A DNA stretch of 64,000 nt from Aurelia coerulea (lineage: Eukaryota > Cnidaria > Scyphozoa > Semaeostomeae > Ulmaridae): positions 5,898,001 through 5,962,000 of the forward strand of contig CM076954.1 in the NCBI GenBank assembly GCA_039566865.1, read 5' to 3'. Under the pieces are notes generated by a model. It worked only from the letters and a program-made list of their open reading frames with translations, was not told where the DNA came from and ran no database searches. Shown here piece after piece: positions 21,001-29,336 of the stretch. How positions within the stretch are numbered: the stretch's first letter is position 1; the number at the start of each line of letters is the position of its first letter. A program made the translations under genes and the position numbers.

Positions 21001-23669
21001 AACTTTTGTGATAACTGGCCTTCCTCCTGAGTTCTCAATTCCTTTATTGAAGATTTCGAGAAAGGCCTTAAATTTCAATTTCTAACCATATCTTTTCCTT
21101 CCTCGTAAATAAATATATGATGTTCTTCTCTGTTTCGATTTTTTTTTGCACAAAAATGCCCGCTGTTGTAAAAAGTACTGCTTGAGATGGTTGCTTTTCC
21201 AGAAATATCTAAATAGATCAAAATAATAAAAAGGGCATTTCCATCATGTTCTTCGAGTGTCTGAAGGGCGTTTCCCACGTTTTCCGAGGGTCTGAAGGGC
21301 GTGGCCGGGAGAATTTTTTCTGGGGGCTTACCTTTCCGCCCCAGTTTTTCGGGCTGGTGATGCCCGTGTCGAAATAGATGATGAGCACAATATCATAAAT
21401 GACGATTCCCGATTATTTTCAACGGCAAACTTTGACACCCTAAGGTGCCCTTTCTGCGATTCCTGCCCCCGCCGCATCATGGAGCCTCCGGCGCCTCTGC
21501 TTTAACGTACTCAGGCTTAGATATTGCCTCAAGAGCAATATATCCTTATATATCTACTGTTTTAACCCTATCAAGCCTAGGGGGGGGGGCTGAATCAGCC
21601 CCCCTAGCGGCTTCTCTTCTGTGGATTTTTACCAAGTGCACTTACAACGCTGAAACTTTCTGACTTTTAGTTTTTATCCTTCTTATAATCAAAAATGAAC
21701 TTTTTAGAAAAATTAAATTCATTTCCAGGGGGTAAACGCGATCAATTTTTGAGAGATGTCTGTGCAAAATTTCAATAAATGCAAATAAAATCGACAGCAA
21801 ATGCAGGAAAACAATGAAATTGGAGGAAAATATGCTACTTTTGATCTTCTATCCAACTGCATAATTTCTTTTGTAATTCAAACGCATGAAAATGCGTATT
21901 TTGGCTGTACGCATGCACACATTCTTCGAATTCCTGTGTGATGACACGTCATCCCTTTTTACAAATTTTTCTTTGCAAAGCAAAAGCTATTTATCCATAG
22001 AATACTCTAAAATTGGACCCATGTCCTTATTGCCTTTCGTTTTCTCACAATCAACGATTTACAATTTTTAGCACAGAACCCTATTGATTTTGAAATTTCT
22101 ATATTGTGACGTGTCATGAGCACTTCACGTGACATAACTAAAAATAGGTTTCATTTTTGCGTTCAGCTCATGATATACTATGTACATGAGGGGCTGAATC
22201 AGCCCCCCCCCCACTAGTCTTCCTCTAGAGCAGCAAATACCCTAGGCCTGATAGGGTTAAGCATACTTAGTAAAAGAAGTAAAAGAAAAACTTTAGCCTT
22301 GGCAATATTCTTGCTTGCTGCCAAATAAGTCCCCCTTCGAATAGGGCCCATCCTAAAATACTTTTTTGCGAAATAAGCCTCCGGGGGCTTCGAGGATTTA
22401 CATGGACTTGCTCCAAGTCTCACTCTTGATCAATACAGGATGGGAAAGGGGGAAAGGAGGAGGACACAGAGAAAGGAAGAAAGGAAGAAAAAAAGGGAAG
22501 GAGAGCGAGACTTGGTTCTCATTCCCCGGAGGGTACTTGACTTGAATTTGTACAGGGGTGTGCCCATGAAAAAATTTTTTTTTAACCCTGCTCCAGAATT
22601 TTTCGCTCAAATTGATAACCTGTTCTAGAAAAAATTGGTGAAAAGTGTACTCAAAAACATGAAATTTGACCGAAAAACGACCCGATCTAGCAGAATGTTC
22701 CCCATTGGCATGTTTTGACAACCTGCTCTACAAAAATTGCCTCATTTTGATACTCTGTGCTAGAAAAAATTGGTGAAAACGATACCCTTAAAAACGGCAC
22801 ATCCCCGTCGGACAAATATACTAAGTACCCCCCCCATGCTCATTCCTCTTTCTTTTCCCTTTCTTTCTTTCTCTCTTCCTTTCCCCGTGCCCTCCCCCTT
22901 TCCTCTTTTCCCCTCCCGTGTTTACTGTGTTAAGAGGCGCAAGAATTCTAGGTTAGCTCCTTCAAGCAATCATGTATAGGACACCTGTATAAGAAGTGGT
23001 TGGCTCCATTTTTCTGAAATTTAAGAAACTACCCTACAGTACCTAAATTATAAAAGCTAAGAAACTTTTGTAAGTTGCACTCAAAAATTGTTGACACTTT
23101 AGAGTAATAGCAACTGTTTTGACATTGTTTTGAGTGCAAATTATCTTCCATTACACTACTTATATTGAAAAAATGAATTAACTATACAATGCCTGCATTA
23201 AAAACACAAGGAATTAATTAGAAAATTTGGTTGCACATTTTCCTAGGATTTAAGAGGCTACCTACCAGCCCCGGAGCATAGTCACAATAGTTTCTTGCAA
23301 AACATGGATGTGTCTAACTAGATATTAGCTCGACCAGATTCTCACATGCAGAATTCAATCAATGCTTCCAACGTAGGTATCAGACAAAGCAGACACATTT
23401 TAAAAGCCCTTGCCTACAGTTTCTTACTTTCTTCTAGTATTGTAAAAGTCACTTACTAAGTGGTTTCTTATAAAAAACATGGGGGATTTTGGTCGCGATG
23501 CTTCGTAACAAACAATACTGGCTTACTCTCGATTTATAAAATCGACCAGTTAAACAAATATAAGTGCAGTCGTGAGGATGGAGAAGAAATGGATACTTTA
23601 CCTGTTACTGTCTTGGGCCACAACGCAGACCAAAATTGGGCAAATAAGCAATGCTAACTTAGTCGACAT
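5156..23669 (-). CDS. Complement C3-like thioester protein, 5' part (six exons)
   Basis: The spliced reading of 480 nt (160 codons) joins exons 23602-23669, 11808-11956, 10087-10112, 6444-6609, 5630-5682 and 5156-5173. Phases chain exactly (2, 1, 0, 1, 0, 0) and all splice sites seen are GT/AG. The product starts with a signal peptide (MSTKLALLICPILVCVVA). MG1 follows with FFMFAPNVFRLNVEETVSV, then the family hallmark VFIQTDKPIYKPDEI, and the start of MG2 with KYRIIPVGLDFLPLKGQ and VNVEIK. By family knowledge this is a secreted protein of the C3/A2M/CD109 superfamily. The MG1 opening and the LLPVG-like MG2 strand favour C3 over A2M. The thioester, anaphylatoxin and C-terminal regions lie beyond the left edge. 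Introns are full of mobile elements. A CD109-like or invertebrate TEP assignment remains possible. Confidence 0.85.
5174..5629. repeat. Intron with diverged repeat and FB end
   Basis: About 5270-5345 (TTTAGCTATT, ATCGAGCGA words) resembles 9236-9345, a moderately repeated family. A lone fold-back terminus (GGTCCACCCGGTA) ends at 5599. No coding sequence. Confidence 0.45.
5630..5682 (-). CDS. C3-like gene, 53-nt exon (MG2)
   Basis: Phase 1 to 0. With the G left by the preceding exon it reads V-KYRIIPVGLDFLPLKGQ. The acceptor is TTTCATTTTAG and the donor CAG/GTATAA. The peptide matches the first MG2 strand of C3-type proteins (YRIxxVxxxLLPVG pattern). Together with the 18-nt exon it covers a 71-nt coding stretch. 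Confidence 0.85.
6255..6360. repeat. Fragment of the 55-kb palindrome family
   Basis: Matches one arm of the fold-back element at 55186-55805 (GCGGCTTTGTTTG, GAGAGAACTTCCTTTGTCTG words). It lies in the intron before the 53-nt exon. Confidence 0.7.
6444..6609 (-). CDS. C3-like gene, 166-nt exon (MG1 end to MG2 start)
   Basis: Phase 0 to 1. It encodes ITEADLPRSWKEGTLHYYLV, a short linker, then TQVLLDFRPGTVFIQTDKPI and YKPDEI. The FIQTDKPIYKP segment is the best-known signature of the A2M/C3/C5/CD109 superfamily at the MG1-MG2 border. The acceptor is TTTCTATCTTCCTTAG and the donor ATTG/GTAAGT. The frame is open throughout and no substitution looks disabling. Confidence 0.95.
6918..7555. mobile_element. 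FB-3 fold-back MITE, copy 1
   Basis: Left end CGGATGTCCCAAACAATG and right end TTTGGGACACCCGATA are diverged forms of the FB-3 termini. The arms (CTAATTACTCTCAAAATGTT and GAAAGTGATTAGCCACTGAT) are inverted relative to each other. The intact relative is at 43672-44279. Confidence 0.75.
7952..8760. mobile_element. FB-1 fold-back MITE, intact copy
   Basis: Ends are TACCGGGTGACCCAGAAAAA and the inverse of TACCAGGTGACCCAAAAAAA. The two halves are long inverted copies of each other, meeting near 8290-8430. Transcribed, it would fold into one long hairpin. No coding capacity. Confidence 0.85.
8761..9624. other. Intron, no gene; diverged inverted repeat
   Basis: An inverted pair (TTTTAGCTATTCT at about 9240 and AGAATAGCTAAAA at about 9400) marks an old repeat related to 5270-5345. 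Otherwise nothing was recognised. Confidence 0.4.
9625..10018. mobile_element. MITE with TAGGGT ends
   Basis: Left TAGGGTGCCGGCGGTGGTAA and the inverse of the right end CCGATTACCACCAATACCCT match in outline. Both are followed by an AATCGG(G/A)CACTT word. The element sits 70 bases upstream of the 26-nt exon of the C3-like gene. Confidence 0.5.
10087..10112 (-). CDS. C3-like gene, 26-nt micro-exon (MG1)
   Basis: Phase 1 to 0. With the A left by the 149-nt exon it reads N-KPEIIKLK. The acceptor is TATTTCTCTTACAG and the donor GAAG/GTATTT. It is the piece needed to bring the frame from the 149-nt exon (ends phase 1) to the 166-nt exon (starts phase 0), which is the main support for it. Confidence 0.7.
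10180..10290 (+). pseudogene. Short LINE 3' fragment
   Basis: Nucleotide match to the ORF2 C-terminal region at 59990-60130 (CTTCAATATGGTCTAAGGTC, CATTACCTGTGGAACTC). Too short and diverged to read as protein. Confidence 0.6.
10380..11170. mobile_element. Old relative of the 21.6-kb piggyBac-type MITE
   Basis: Blocks match the interior of 21562-22260 in order: the AGGGAGTAAAC word, ACGTCATC, TCACATCCTTAGTCCTTTCC, GACATAGCTAAAAAAGGATT and GGTTCAGCTCATCATGTACC. The termini are no longer clear. No coding sequence. Confidence 0.55.
11265..11462 (-). mobile_element. Degenerate tRNA-derived SINE
   Basis: On the minus strand a tRNA-Ser/Leu-like A box (TGACCGAGCCGCTGATCAAG) precedes a weak B box (GGTCAAACTCC). 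A GC-rich body follows, with GGGACGTTAAACCAGGG, a word found in several invertebrate SINEs. Both boxes deviate from consensus, so it is probably inactive. Confidence 0.5.
11808..11956 (-). CDS. C3-like gene, 149-nt exon (MG1)
   Basis: Phase 2 to 1. It encodes FFMFAPNVFRLNVEETVSVQ, then a segment with TATQVELYLQDV, and ends RTKVINKVSKNLQA. The APNVxRxxxEExVxVQ pattern is the classic opening of MG1 in C3/C4/C5 and A2M relatives. The acceptor is AATTTTGTTTGCAG and the donor GCAA/GTGAGT. It joins the signal-peptide exon through an AG/A codon (Arg). Confidence 0.92.
11957..12784. other. Intron of the C3-like gene, nothing recognised
   Basis: AT-rich with no TIR, tRNA box or protein match. It is the near end of the 11.6-kb first intron. 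Confidence 0.5.
12785..13058. repeat. Two direct copies of a 48-bp LINE 3' sequence
   Basis: AAAAAACTCTAATGAGCTTT and the following bases recur almost unchanged at 12785-12832 and 13011-13058, 226 bases apart. The second copy contains the stop codon of LINE Z. This suggests a duplicated 3' end or two successive tails. Confidence 0.7.
13046..13869 (-). pseudogene. LINE Z, ORF2 C-terminal part
   Basis: Minus-strand frames give SLTLRRWSRRLVLFFKFVNN, then EWNKLDSEIRQSPTLGMFNK, LLTQLRVGLS-type text (LTQLRVGLSKPNFHKFKHNF), KDTVNPMCSISDVVE and finally EATLKYVCATERFE. This is the region after the RT domain in many cnidarian LINEs, with several frameshifts and stops. At 13870 it is cut by the FB-6 nest, and it resumes on the other side at 16695. 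The stretch between YLSKY and the first segment here is shorter than in relatives, so an internal deletion is likely. Confidence 0.8.
14111..16312. mobile_element. Mutator-type MITE, 9-bp TSD, split by a LINE
   Basis: Perfect 23-bp inverted ends begin TAGCCTACGCGTAGACCC. Both sides carry a perfect 9-bp direct repeat CAACAGCAA (14102-14110, 16313-16321). A 9-bp duplication with TIRs is typical of the Mutator superfamily. The arms continue as CCCAAAGGAGGAAAGGGTCT on the left and its inverse at about 14335-14357. The last 23 bases of the right arm were separated from the rest by LINE V. The original length was about 270 bp. Confidence 0.9.
14359..16290 (+). pseudogene. LINE V: 5'-truncated CR1/Jockey-like retrotransposon
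   Basis: A long frame (to 15715) carries an RT domain. It shows EADVCAIHKKDD, NYRPISILSAMSKIFERIMS, LLSGFRQGYSTQHALF, ILMDLSKAYDCIPHDLL, SIGVPQGSVLGPLLFNIFIN, the catalytic box CNFADDTTIYA, and MSANPSKFQIMFF. Frameshifts near 15690-15770 separate it from the C-terminal part (15870-16148), which ends in the GNNCTCYICT cysteine motif. The 3'UTR runs to a GATTAT hexamer tail at about 16265-16290. The endonuclease domain and ORF1 are missing. The RT catalytic residues are intact, but the element cannot be autonomous. It is the innermost and therefore youngest layer of the nest. Confidence 0.92.
16695..17110 (-). pseudogene. LINE Z, RT palm/thumb part
   Basis: On the minus strand NVRLFADD (catalytic box) is followed after a frameshift by TSLFTVVRNPVSTASDMNHD, KWKMSFNPDPTQQAVEITFS, LFNDTPILKVEEHKHL and IGVIKYLSKY. 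The order matches RT regions downstream of the active site. The copy is broken by at least two frame changes and by the FB-6 insertion at its 3' side. The 3' continuation is at 13046-13869. Confidence 0.85.
17804..18824. mobile_element. Mutator-type MITE containing LINE Y
   Basis: Ends are TAGACTTGCCCCAAGTCTA-like and continue inverted for about 55 bp (TCTTCCGTCCGTCTA). The first 19 bases are themselves palindromic. The 9-bp flanks are TACATCATA and TACATCTTA (8/9). It splits LINE X exactly between LSK and the following MYRGIVEP. Inner arm GGATCCGCCATTTCC is matched inverted near 18740. Confidence 0.85.
17951..18735 (-). pseudogene. LINE Y 3' part with (ATT)n tail
   Basis: Minus-strand frames read MSNFGYCPLIWMFCGKTVNE, RIHKRALRSLYNDFSSSFKE, then INPAFMWELFERKQTNYNLR and SITYRGSYLWNSIPDV, ending in the terminus NVNTCTCRVCK. 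A 3'UTR follows, with an ATT-type trinucleotide tail of about 90 bases at 17951-18040. The C-terminal cysteine motif and layout match LINE V, so both are one family. Inserted inside the MULE at 17804-18824. Confidence 0.88.
19165..19610 (+). pseudogene. LINE W 3' end
   Basis: The frame from about 19170 reads FKTLNGLNPSFMKDIFQVRS, NQITFGARSLKFLGPQIWNC and ends DGPTCKCNACRF before a stop at about 19484. It is the ORF2 C-terminus of a LINE related to V and Y. The 3'UTR ends near 19610 at AAAGATACAACAACAAC. Confidence 0.85.
19611..20030. other. No gene; intronic repeat debris
   Basis: No recognisable domain or TIR pair. A G-run occurs near 20012. Confidence 0.4.
20035..20550. mobile_element. AAGAAAC MITEs: type B end plus type A copy
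   Basis: 20035-20165 is the right end of a type B element (AATGAACATGAAGATTG to TACGTGTAC). It overlaps the start of a type A copy at about 20156-20550 (TAAGAAACGGTAT to ATACATGTA). Both types have ends of the form ACACGTATTTTTTATAAGAAAC and repeated AAGAAAC words inside. Confidence 0.7.
20662..21498. mobile_element. TIR element with GGCGCCGG ends
   Basis: Left GGGCGCCGGAGCCACGGGGG and the inverse of the right (AGGCGCCGGAGGCTCCATGA) pair. So do AAGTGCCCTTTCC and AAGGTGCCCTTTC, which are direct internal words. About 835 bp, non-coding. Superfamily unclear. Confidence 0.45.
21562..22260. mobile_element. piggyBac-type MITE, copy 1
   Basis: TTAACCCTATCAAGCCTAGG at the left mirrors CCTAGGCCTGATAGGGTTAA at the right. 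TTAA target plus CCC start is the piggyBac signature. Subterminal G/C runs (GGGGGGGCTGAATCAGCCCC) are also inverted at the other side. No transposase. Confidence 0.88.
22440..22925. mobile_element. CCCGGG tandem-interior element, copy 1
   Basis: The core (22523-22842) starts CCCCGGAGGGTACTTGAC and ends AAGTACCCCCCCC, with GGTGTGCC and GGCACATCCCC as inner landmarks. Between them are degenerate units of about 30-35 bp with CTGCTCTA(C/G)AAAAAATTG-like text. Outside lie a purine-rich arm (22440-22510) and a matching pyrimidine-rich arm (22845-22925). Possible 8-bp flank TTCTCATT / TGCTCATT. Confidence 0.6.
22985..23310. mobile_element. AAGAAAC MITE, type A
   Basis: Diverged type A copy: TATAAGAAGTGG start, CTAAGAAACTTTTGTAAG, TTTGACATTGTTTTGAGTG, and CCAGCCCCGGA near the right end. 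Confidence 0.65.
23602..23669 (-). CDS. C3-like gene, first coding exon (signal peptide)
   Basis: ATG at 23669 (minus) opens MSTKLALLICPILVCVVAQD, then SN and the two bases AG before the donor (AACAG/GTAAAG). It is a clear signal peptide: one lysine, a hydrophobic core LALLICPILVCVV, and a likely cleavage after VVA. The exon ends in phase 2, which is exactly what the MG1 exon at 11808-11956 needs. The join gives AGA (Arg) and the text SN-R-FFMFAPN. The 5'UTR and promoter were not located. Confidence 0.8.
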
Positions 23670-24594
23670 TGTATCTGACCAAAGCAGTGCCCTGCAGAAA
23701 TGCCTTTATGTCCTTTATCTCTATTCACTGATAATGTCTGCCTTAAATTTACTCTTGCTTCTTGCCTTCAAAAGGACCCAAGTGCATTTGTCTGGAACTT
23801 GAATCGGATAACCAGATCCTTTGTGACTAAGAACGATTGCGTCACAACAAAACGAGGAAGTATCAAATTCGAAATTATATTCCGGTTTTGAAAAAAAGCA
23901 TTGCCCAGACAGAAAGAAGTTAGTAAACAGCTGGATTTTAATAGGCAAATATTTTTTGCGTGAGTACTTTGGAAGTTTCAATTATATTTAGAAGCAATTT
24001 CATTTTATTGGCTTACTAACTTCCGGAAAGGAAGATATGTATCGAGTAAACCACGAACAAGATGACCGGCTATATAAGGCTTCGTTGCCTTTGCCGTTGC
24101 CCATAGACCACATCAGATCCCATAGACACTAATCGTTTCATGTCATTTTATGTCATCTAATTTCATATTCACGCATTTTGATCTTTTATCAGAAATGTAT
24201 GATAGTAATAACTTGAAAAGCCTTAGTGTGCTAAAAGTATAAAAATTTTGTCTATTTCTCATTCGTTCTTCATCCGCACTTTTAGTTTATACGACTTGAG
24301 ATACAGGAATTTTTCAACCAAGTTTGCAAAATTTTCGAGGGAACACATGTTTTTGAGCACGAAAGGAAAAACGAGCTTCCATAGGAAATTTGTGTATGAA
24401 AGATTTTGCTCTTCGGTAGAAAGTTTCATTTCCTACATGTGAAAATGATCAGGTCAGGATTGTAACACGCAGTTACAATTGCCCTAGTCTTACAATTGCC
24501 CTACAATTGCCCCAGAGTAAGCTGGCCAATTATTTAGATTTAGCCTAATCTGGTTGGACAATGTGCATCCATGTGGTATGGTATTAAATACAAG
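23670..24594. promoter_or_regulatory. Upstream of the C3-like gene, no motif proven
   Basis: This must contain the 5'UTR and promoter of the minus-strand gene if no upstream non-coding exon exists. A TATATAAGG word at about 24070 is in the plus orientation, so it does not support minus-strand transcription. An 86-codon minus frame at 23721-23981 shows no domain. Confidence 0.3.
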
Positions 24595-24970
24595 TATTTT
24601 TTATAAGAAACCGCTTGTAAGAAACGGTAGGCTCGATTTTTCGAAAGTTAAGAAACAACCCTACCTGAATTGAAAACGCTAAGAAACTTTTGTAATTTAT
24701 AGTTTTAATTGTCCTATCGCACTCAAAAATGTTTTGACGCTGCACAGTTATAGAGCAACTGTTTGGACATTATTTTGAGTGTGAATTATGTTATTTACTT
24801 GTTTTGAGATCTTGCTAAGTAATTTGGGAGCCCTTAAGATAAAACAAATTAACTTTTCACTTCCTGCATTGAAAATATAAGAAACACGTAAGAATCTTTT
24901 GGTTGCAAAATGGCCAAAAAATTAAAAAAAAACTGCTTACCAGCTCCGGACCTTAGTTTCTTATAAAAGG
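24595..24970. mobile_element. AAGAAAC MITE, type A, nearly full
   Basis: TTTTTTATAAGAAACCGCTT start, GAAACGGTAGGCTC, CTAAGAAACTTTTGTAAT, TTTGGACATTATTTTGAGTG, AATATAAGAAACACGTAAG, and CTTAGTTTCTTATAAAAGG end. About 375 bp, non-coding. Confidence 0.8.
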
Positions 24971-25254
24971 AGTGTGTAGTTAAATGTTGATATTTGTAAA
25001 CAAAAACTATTTTTTCTCAATCAATTCAATTAATTTCAACTGATGCCTCCAAATTTACAAAGAAATAGAGACCACGTCTTTATTTTTGATTTGTTCTTTT
25101 TGAAGCAATGAATAATATGCTCTTGCTCTTTCATTTTGTGTAGGGAAAAGAAAGAACAGAGTCGTGCACTAATCATTCATAATGATTTTAAAGATATTCA
25201 TTATTTAGAAGATGAGGCTGATTTTTCAAAAAGTGTTACAATTGACCCCGTCTC

Positions 25255-26825
25255 CCCTACTTGAGTAATTGAGTACTAAAGTAACTCTTAAACATTTCAA
25301 AACGATGTGTTTTTAGGTCTTTCGGTATTTAGACGGCATACCGTGTTGTGGACATATACTCAAGAACTTCGCGAGGCGAGTAATGTGATACAGGAAACGA
25401 GTGAAAATAAAGTAAAAAAGTGACAAGGATGTCCTTCTCAATATAAATAGTTTTAGGTTATATATACTGTATATTTTTCTGGTACTGAAGTTTCTTAATT
25501 TTTTGGCAATCTGAGAGTGGAGTTTCTTTTTAGGCAGTCTGTTATTAAAAATGCGTGTGCTGGCCCAGATTCTTATTTTCTTAAACAGTATCTTTTATAG
25601 AAACTAAGGTACAGGGCTGGTAGGCAGTTTCTTGAAATTTTGGCTCATTTTGCTGTCAGAAGTTTCTTACGTGTTTCTTACATTTTAGTGCCGGAAGTGT
25701 AGAGTTCATTTTGTCTTGTCTAAAGGGCTCCAAAATTACTGAGTAAGATCTCAAAACAAATAAATAACATAATTCGCACTCAAAATACCCTCATTTTTTA
25801 AAAGAAACTAAGTTGCTGGCAGGCAGTTACCTAAATTTTTGGGCCATTTTGCTACCAAAAGTTTCTTATGTGTTTCTTATAAATTTATTGCCTGAAGTGT
25901 AGAATTAACTTTGTTTTTCAAAAGGGCTTCCAAATTACTTAGCAAGATCTCAAAACAAGTAAACAACATGATTCGGTAAATAACATGAATTTATAGCAAT
26001 TTATCAGTTCTATAACTGTACAGTGTCAAAAGATTTTTGATTGCGATAGGACAATTAAAACTGTAAATTACAAATATTTCTTAGCTTTTCAATTCAGGTA
26101 GGGTTGTTTCTTACCTTTCCAAAAATCGAGCCTACCGTTTCTTATAAGTGGTTCCTTATAAAAAACGAGTGTAATGTCCAAACAGTTGCTGCAGTAATTC
26201 ACCGCATATAAAAAAAGGACACATACTGTATAAGAAACTGCAGCCTGTCAGTATAGCGACTATTTTCTCCTTTATAAGAAACCAGGCTGCCTGAGTTTCC
26301 TATACGGTAGATATGCCAAGATGAAAAAATACTCAACTACACCCAACTACACAACTGTCGTTTTTCTGTGCTGCTTTCAGTACTAAAACTCGTAAAATCT
26401 GCTCAATGTCTAGGGGGTATACAGTATTTCATATTTGCTTCATCCATAATCATGTGGGGCATCCTTGTTTGTTATGCAGCATAATCCTTGAATTTAAAGA
26501 TGTTTTTTGACAAGAAATTACGTGAAAGAAATCTGCGAGAAATCTGAAAGAAATCTGAGAGAAATCTTCAAGCCTCATTTTAAGATATTTTCTTGCATAT
26601 AAGAAACCAGACAGCCTGATTTAGAAATTGTTGTTTCTTATTGGCGGGGACTTATTGCATAACATTACAGTGTCAAAACATTTTTGAATGCGATAGGAAA
26701 ATTAAAACTGCAAATTACAAAAGTTTCATAGCTTTTTTAATTCAGGTAGGGTTGTTTTCTTAACTTGTGAAAAATTGAGCCTACCGTTTCTTATAAGCGG
26801 TTCCTTATAAAAATACATGTAGTAC
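25255..26825. mobile_element. Cluster of inverted AAGAAAC MITEs (types B and A)
   Basis: Minus-oriented pieces follow each other: type B at about 25255-25560 (AGTAATGTGATACAGGAAAC), type A fragments at 25590-25780 and 25785-26175, and a further type A end at about 26640-26825. 26190-26640 holds only loosely similar text. No coding sequence. Confidence 0.65.
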
Positions 26826-27078
26826 CCTGGGTACTAAAGCTTAGTTTCTGATAAAAAAATACAGAGTACCATGCATATCAAGACCTTCCGGTTGACAATT
26901 CAGGTGTAGCAACGAATTAATGCCCTCACAACTCCTCTCACTGCACAAAATGTAGTTAGTTGGTTCGTTCGCACTTATTTCTTTAGATGTTGCCTGTTGC
27001 GTTTTGCTTAGTTTCCTTTTTTTGCGTATCCTGTAAGCATTTAGCCAATAGTTCTTTGTAACTCCGGTGTTTACAGTG

Positions 27079-27164
<86 letters not shown>

Positions 27165-27295
27165 TACTAATAAATTGAACTAAAAGCACCATAACAAACA
27201 ACAGAAAATAAAATATATGAAAAAACACACTGTTATTTGACAATTTTGTCAAATACTATTACTATTACTATTACTATTACTATTATTATTATTAC

Positions 27296-27352
<57 letters not shown>

Positions 27353-27483
27353 TACTAATAAATTGAACTAAAAGCACCATAACAAACAACAGAAAATAAA
27401 ATATATGAAAAAACACACTGTTATTTGACAATTTTGTCAAATACTATTACTATTACTATTACTATTACTATTATTATTATTAC

Positions 27484-27525
<42 letters not shown>
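27079..27525. repeat. (ATT)n arrays with a tandem 187-bp unit
   Basis: A unit containing AATTGAACTAAAAGCACCAT, ACACACTGTTATTTGAC and an ATT/ACT microsatellite occurs twice (starts about 27164 and 27351), between ATT tracts. The non-microsatellite part also matches the Penelope-like element flank at 37062-37125. These are therefore probably tandem terminal pieces of such an element. Confidence 0.75.
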
Positions 27526-27526
<1 letters not shown>

Positions 27527-27675
27527 AAAAAATACATGTAATACATGACGTTCGTACACTACCGCATATCGCCCTGTGAAAACTCAATACCGCAAGATCA
27601 CCAGTCTTTTTGTACCCATCGGCCCTCATAGACTACACTCCTTACGATGTACTCTGCGAGTCAAAGGGGACAAGT

Positions 27676-29336
27676 GCAGCATATGAGTCAAATCTTTCAA
27701 TAGGGCACAGGGAAACCCGCAAATCTTCCAATTTCACGCTTATAAGCCAATGATATCGCCGTATTCCGATCACATGACTGAAAATAAGGCTTTCGAGATA
27801 AATTTTCGAGTACCTTCGCGAAAATAAAAATGGATATTCGAGTAATAAAGATACAGAGCTGGTTTTACCACGAATCGATTTGAGAGGCCCCATTCCACAT
27901 TTGTTTTTCTGCATTTGGTTAAAATCTCGTCAGGGATCGGCGTTACATCGAGTTTCATTCCTTCGAAAATTGGCCTATGTTCAAGAATTCTTCAGGAACG
28001 CTACAAATAAGATATAGCTTTCAAAATTTCACATGTTACGTGAATTATGTCCAGGAATAACATGAAGGTATTTGTTTGTGTGATTTTCGAAAATCCTAGA
28101 GGAATTAAAGCTATTTGCTGCGAAGAAAGCTAATGGGCCTACCTTCACCCGCCGCAGAATCCCAGTAATCGGCATTAAATCACTCTTTTTCGCAATAATA
28201 ACCAGCGGATACATTAACGAATAACTTCACCACAAATCCAATTTCTTTCCGCTATTTAATAATCAATAATTTCGATAAAATGTGACAAGACTTTACAGCT
28301 TCTGCAGCAAACCGTCCAAACTACCGTCGATTCAAAGTTTTCTTGTTGCAAACACGTTGGAAGTCTTGCAAGACTTGCATAAAACAAAAGGTTTTGCAAG
28401 ACTTAGGTCTCCCATATGACACAGCAAAATGATACCTTTGAGAATAGATTGCACACTCCTAAAGTCTTTCTATCCTTGCAAAATAAAGAGAAAATAAAAC
28501 ATTTCTCAAAGATTGCAAATTTCTTTGTCACATCGGAAAAGTACATAATTTGTGTAAAGAAATTTCCCCTGCAATCTATTCTCAAAGGTGTACAATCTAT
28601 TATTAATGGTAACATTTTGCTGTGTCATATGGGAGATCTGAGCCTTGAGCTTTCCTGGTGTTTGCAACAAGAAAACTATGAATCCACGGTAGTTGGACGG
28701 TTTGCTGCAGAGGCTGTAAAGTCTTGTCACATTTTATCGAGATTATCGATGATAAAATGGTGGAAAGAAATTGAATTTGTGGTAAAGTTATTCGTTAATG
28801 TATCCGCTGGTTATTATTGCGAAAAAGAGTGATTTAATGCCGATTACTGGGATTCTGCGGCGGGTGAAGGTAGGCCCATTAGCTTTCTTCGCAGCAAATA
28901 GCTTTAATTCCTCTAGGATTTTCGAAAATCACACAAACAAATACCTTCATGTTATTCCTGGACATAATTCACGTAACATGTGAAATTTTGAAAGCTATAT
29001 CTTATTTGTAGCGTTCCTGAAGAATTCTTGAACATAGGCCAATTTTCGAATTAATAAAATTCGATTTAACGCCGATCCCTGATAAGATTTTAGCCAAATG
29101 CAGAAAAACAAATGTGGAGTGGGGCCTCTCGAATCGATTCGTGGTAAAACCAGCTCTGTATCTTTATTACTCGAATATCCATTTTTATTTTCGTGAAGGT
29201 ACTCGAAAATTTATCTCGGAAGCCTTATTTTCAGTCATGTGATCGGAATACGACGATATCATTGGCTTATAAGCGTGAAATTGGAAGATTTGCGGGTTTC
29301 CCTGTGCCCTATTGAAAGATTTGACTCATATGCTGA
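27676..29336. repeat. 1.66-kb near-perfect palindrome (giant fold-back)
   Basis: Symmetry axis at about 28506 with arms of about 830 bases. Mirror pairs include 28029-28214 with 28798-28983, whose 61-codon frames (MYPLVIIAKKSDLMPITGIL at the start) are identical in both arms. No nucleotide difference was noticed over that block, whereas outer arms show scattered changes. A half copy lies at 42595-43244. No TIR, TSD or known domain was recognised. The 61-codon frame is not claimed as a gene. Confidence 0.9.

Noticed and set aside
23721..23981. 86-codon minus frame upstream of the C3-like start
   Set aside because: Not in frame with a splice site into the gene, no leader and no domain.
24066..24080. 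TATATAAGG as TATA box for the C3-like gene
   Set aside because: Its orientation is plus while the gene is minus, and it is about 400 bases upstream.
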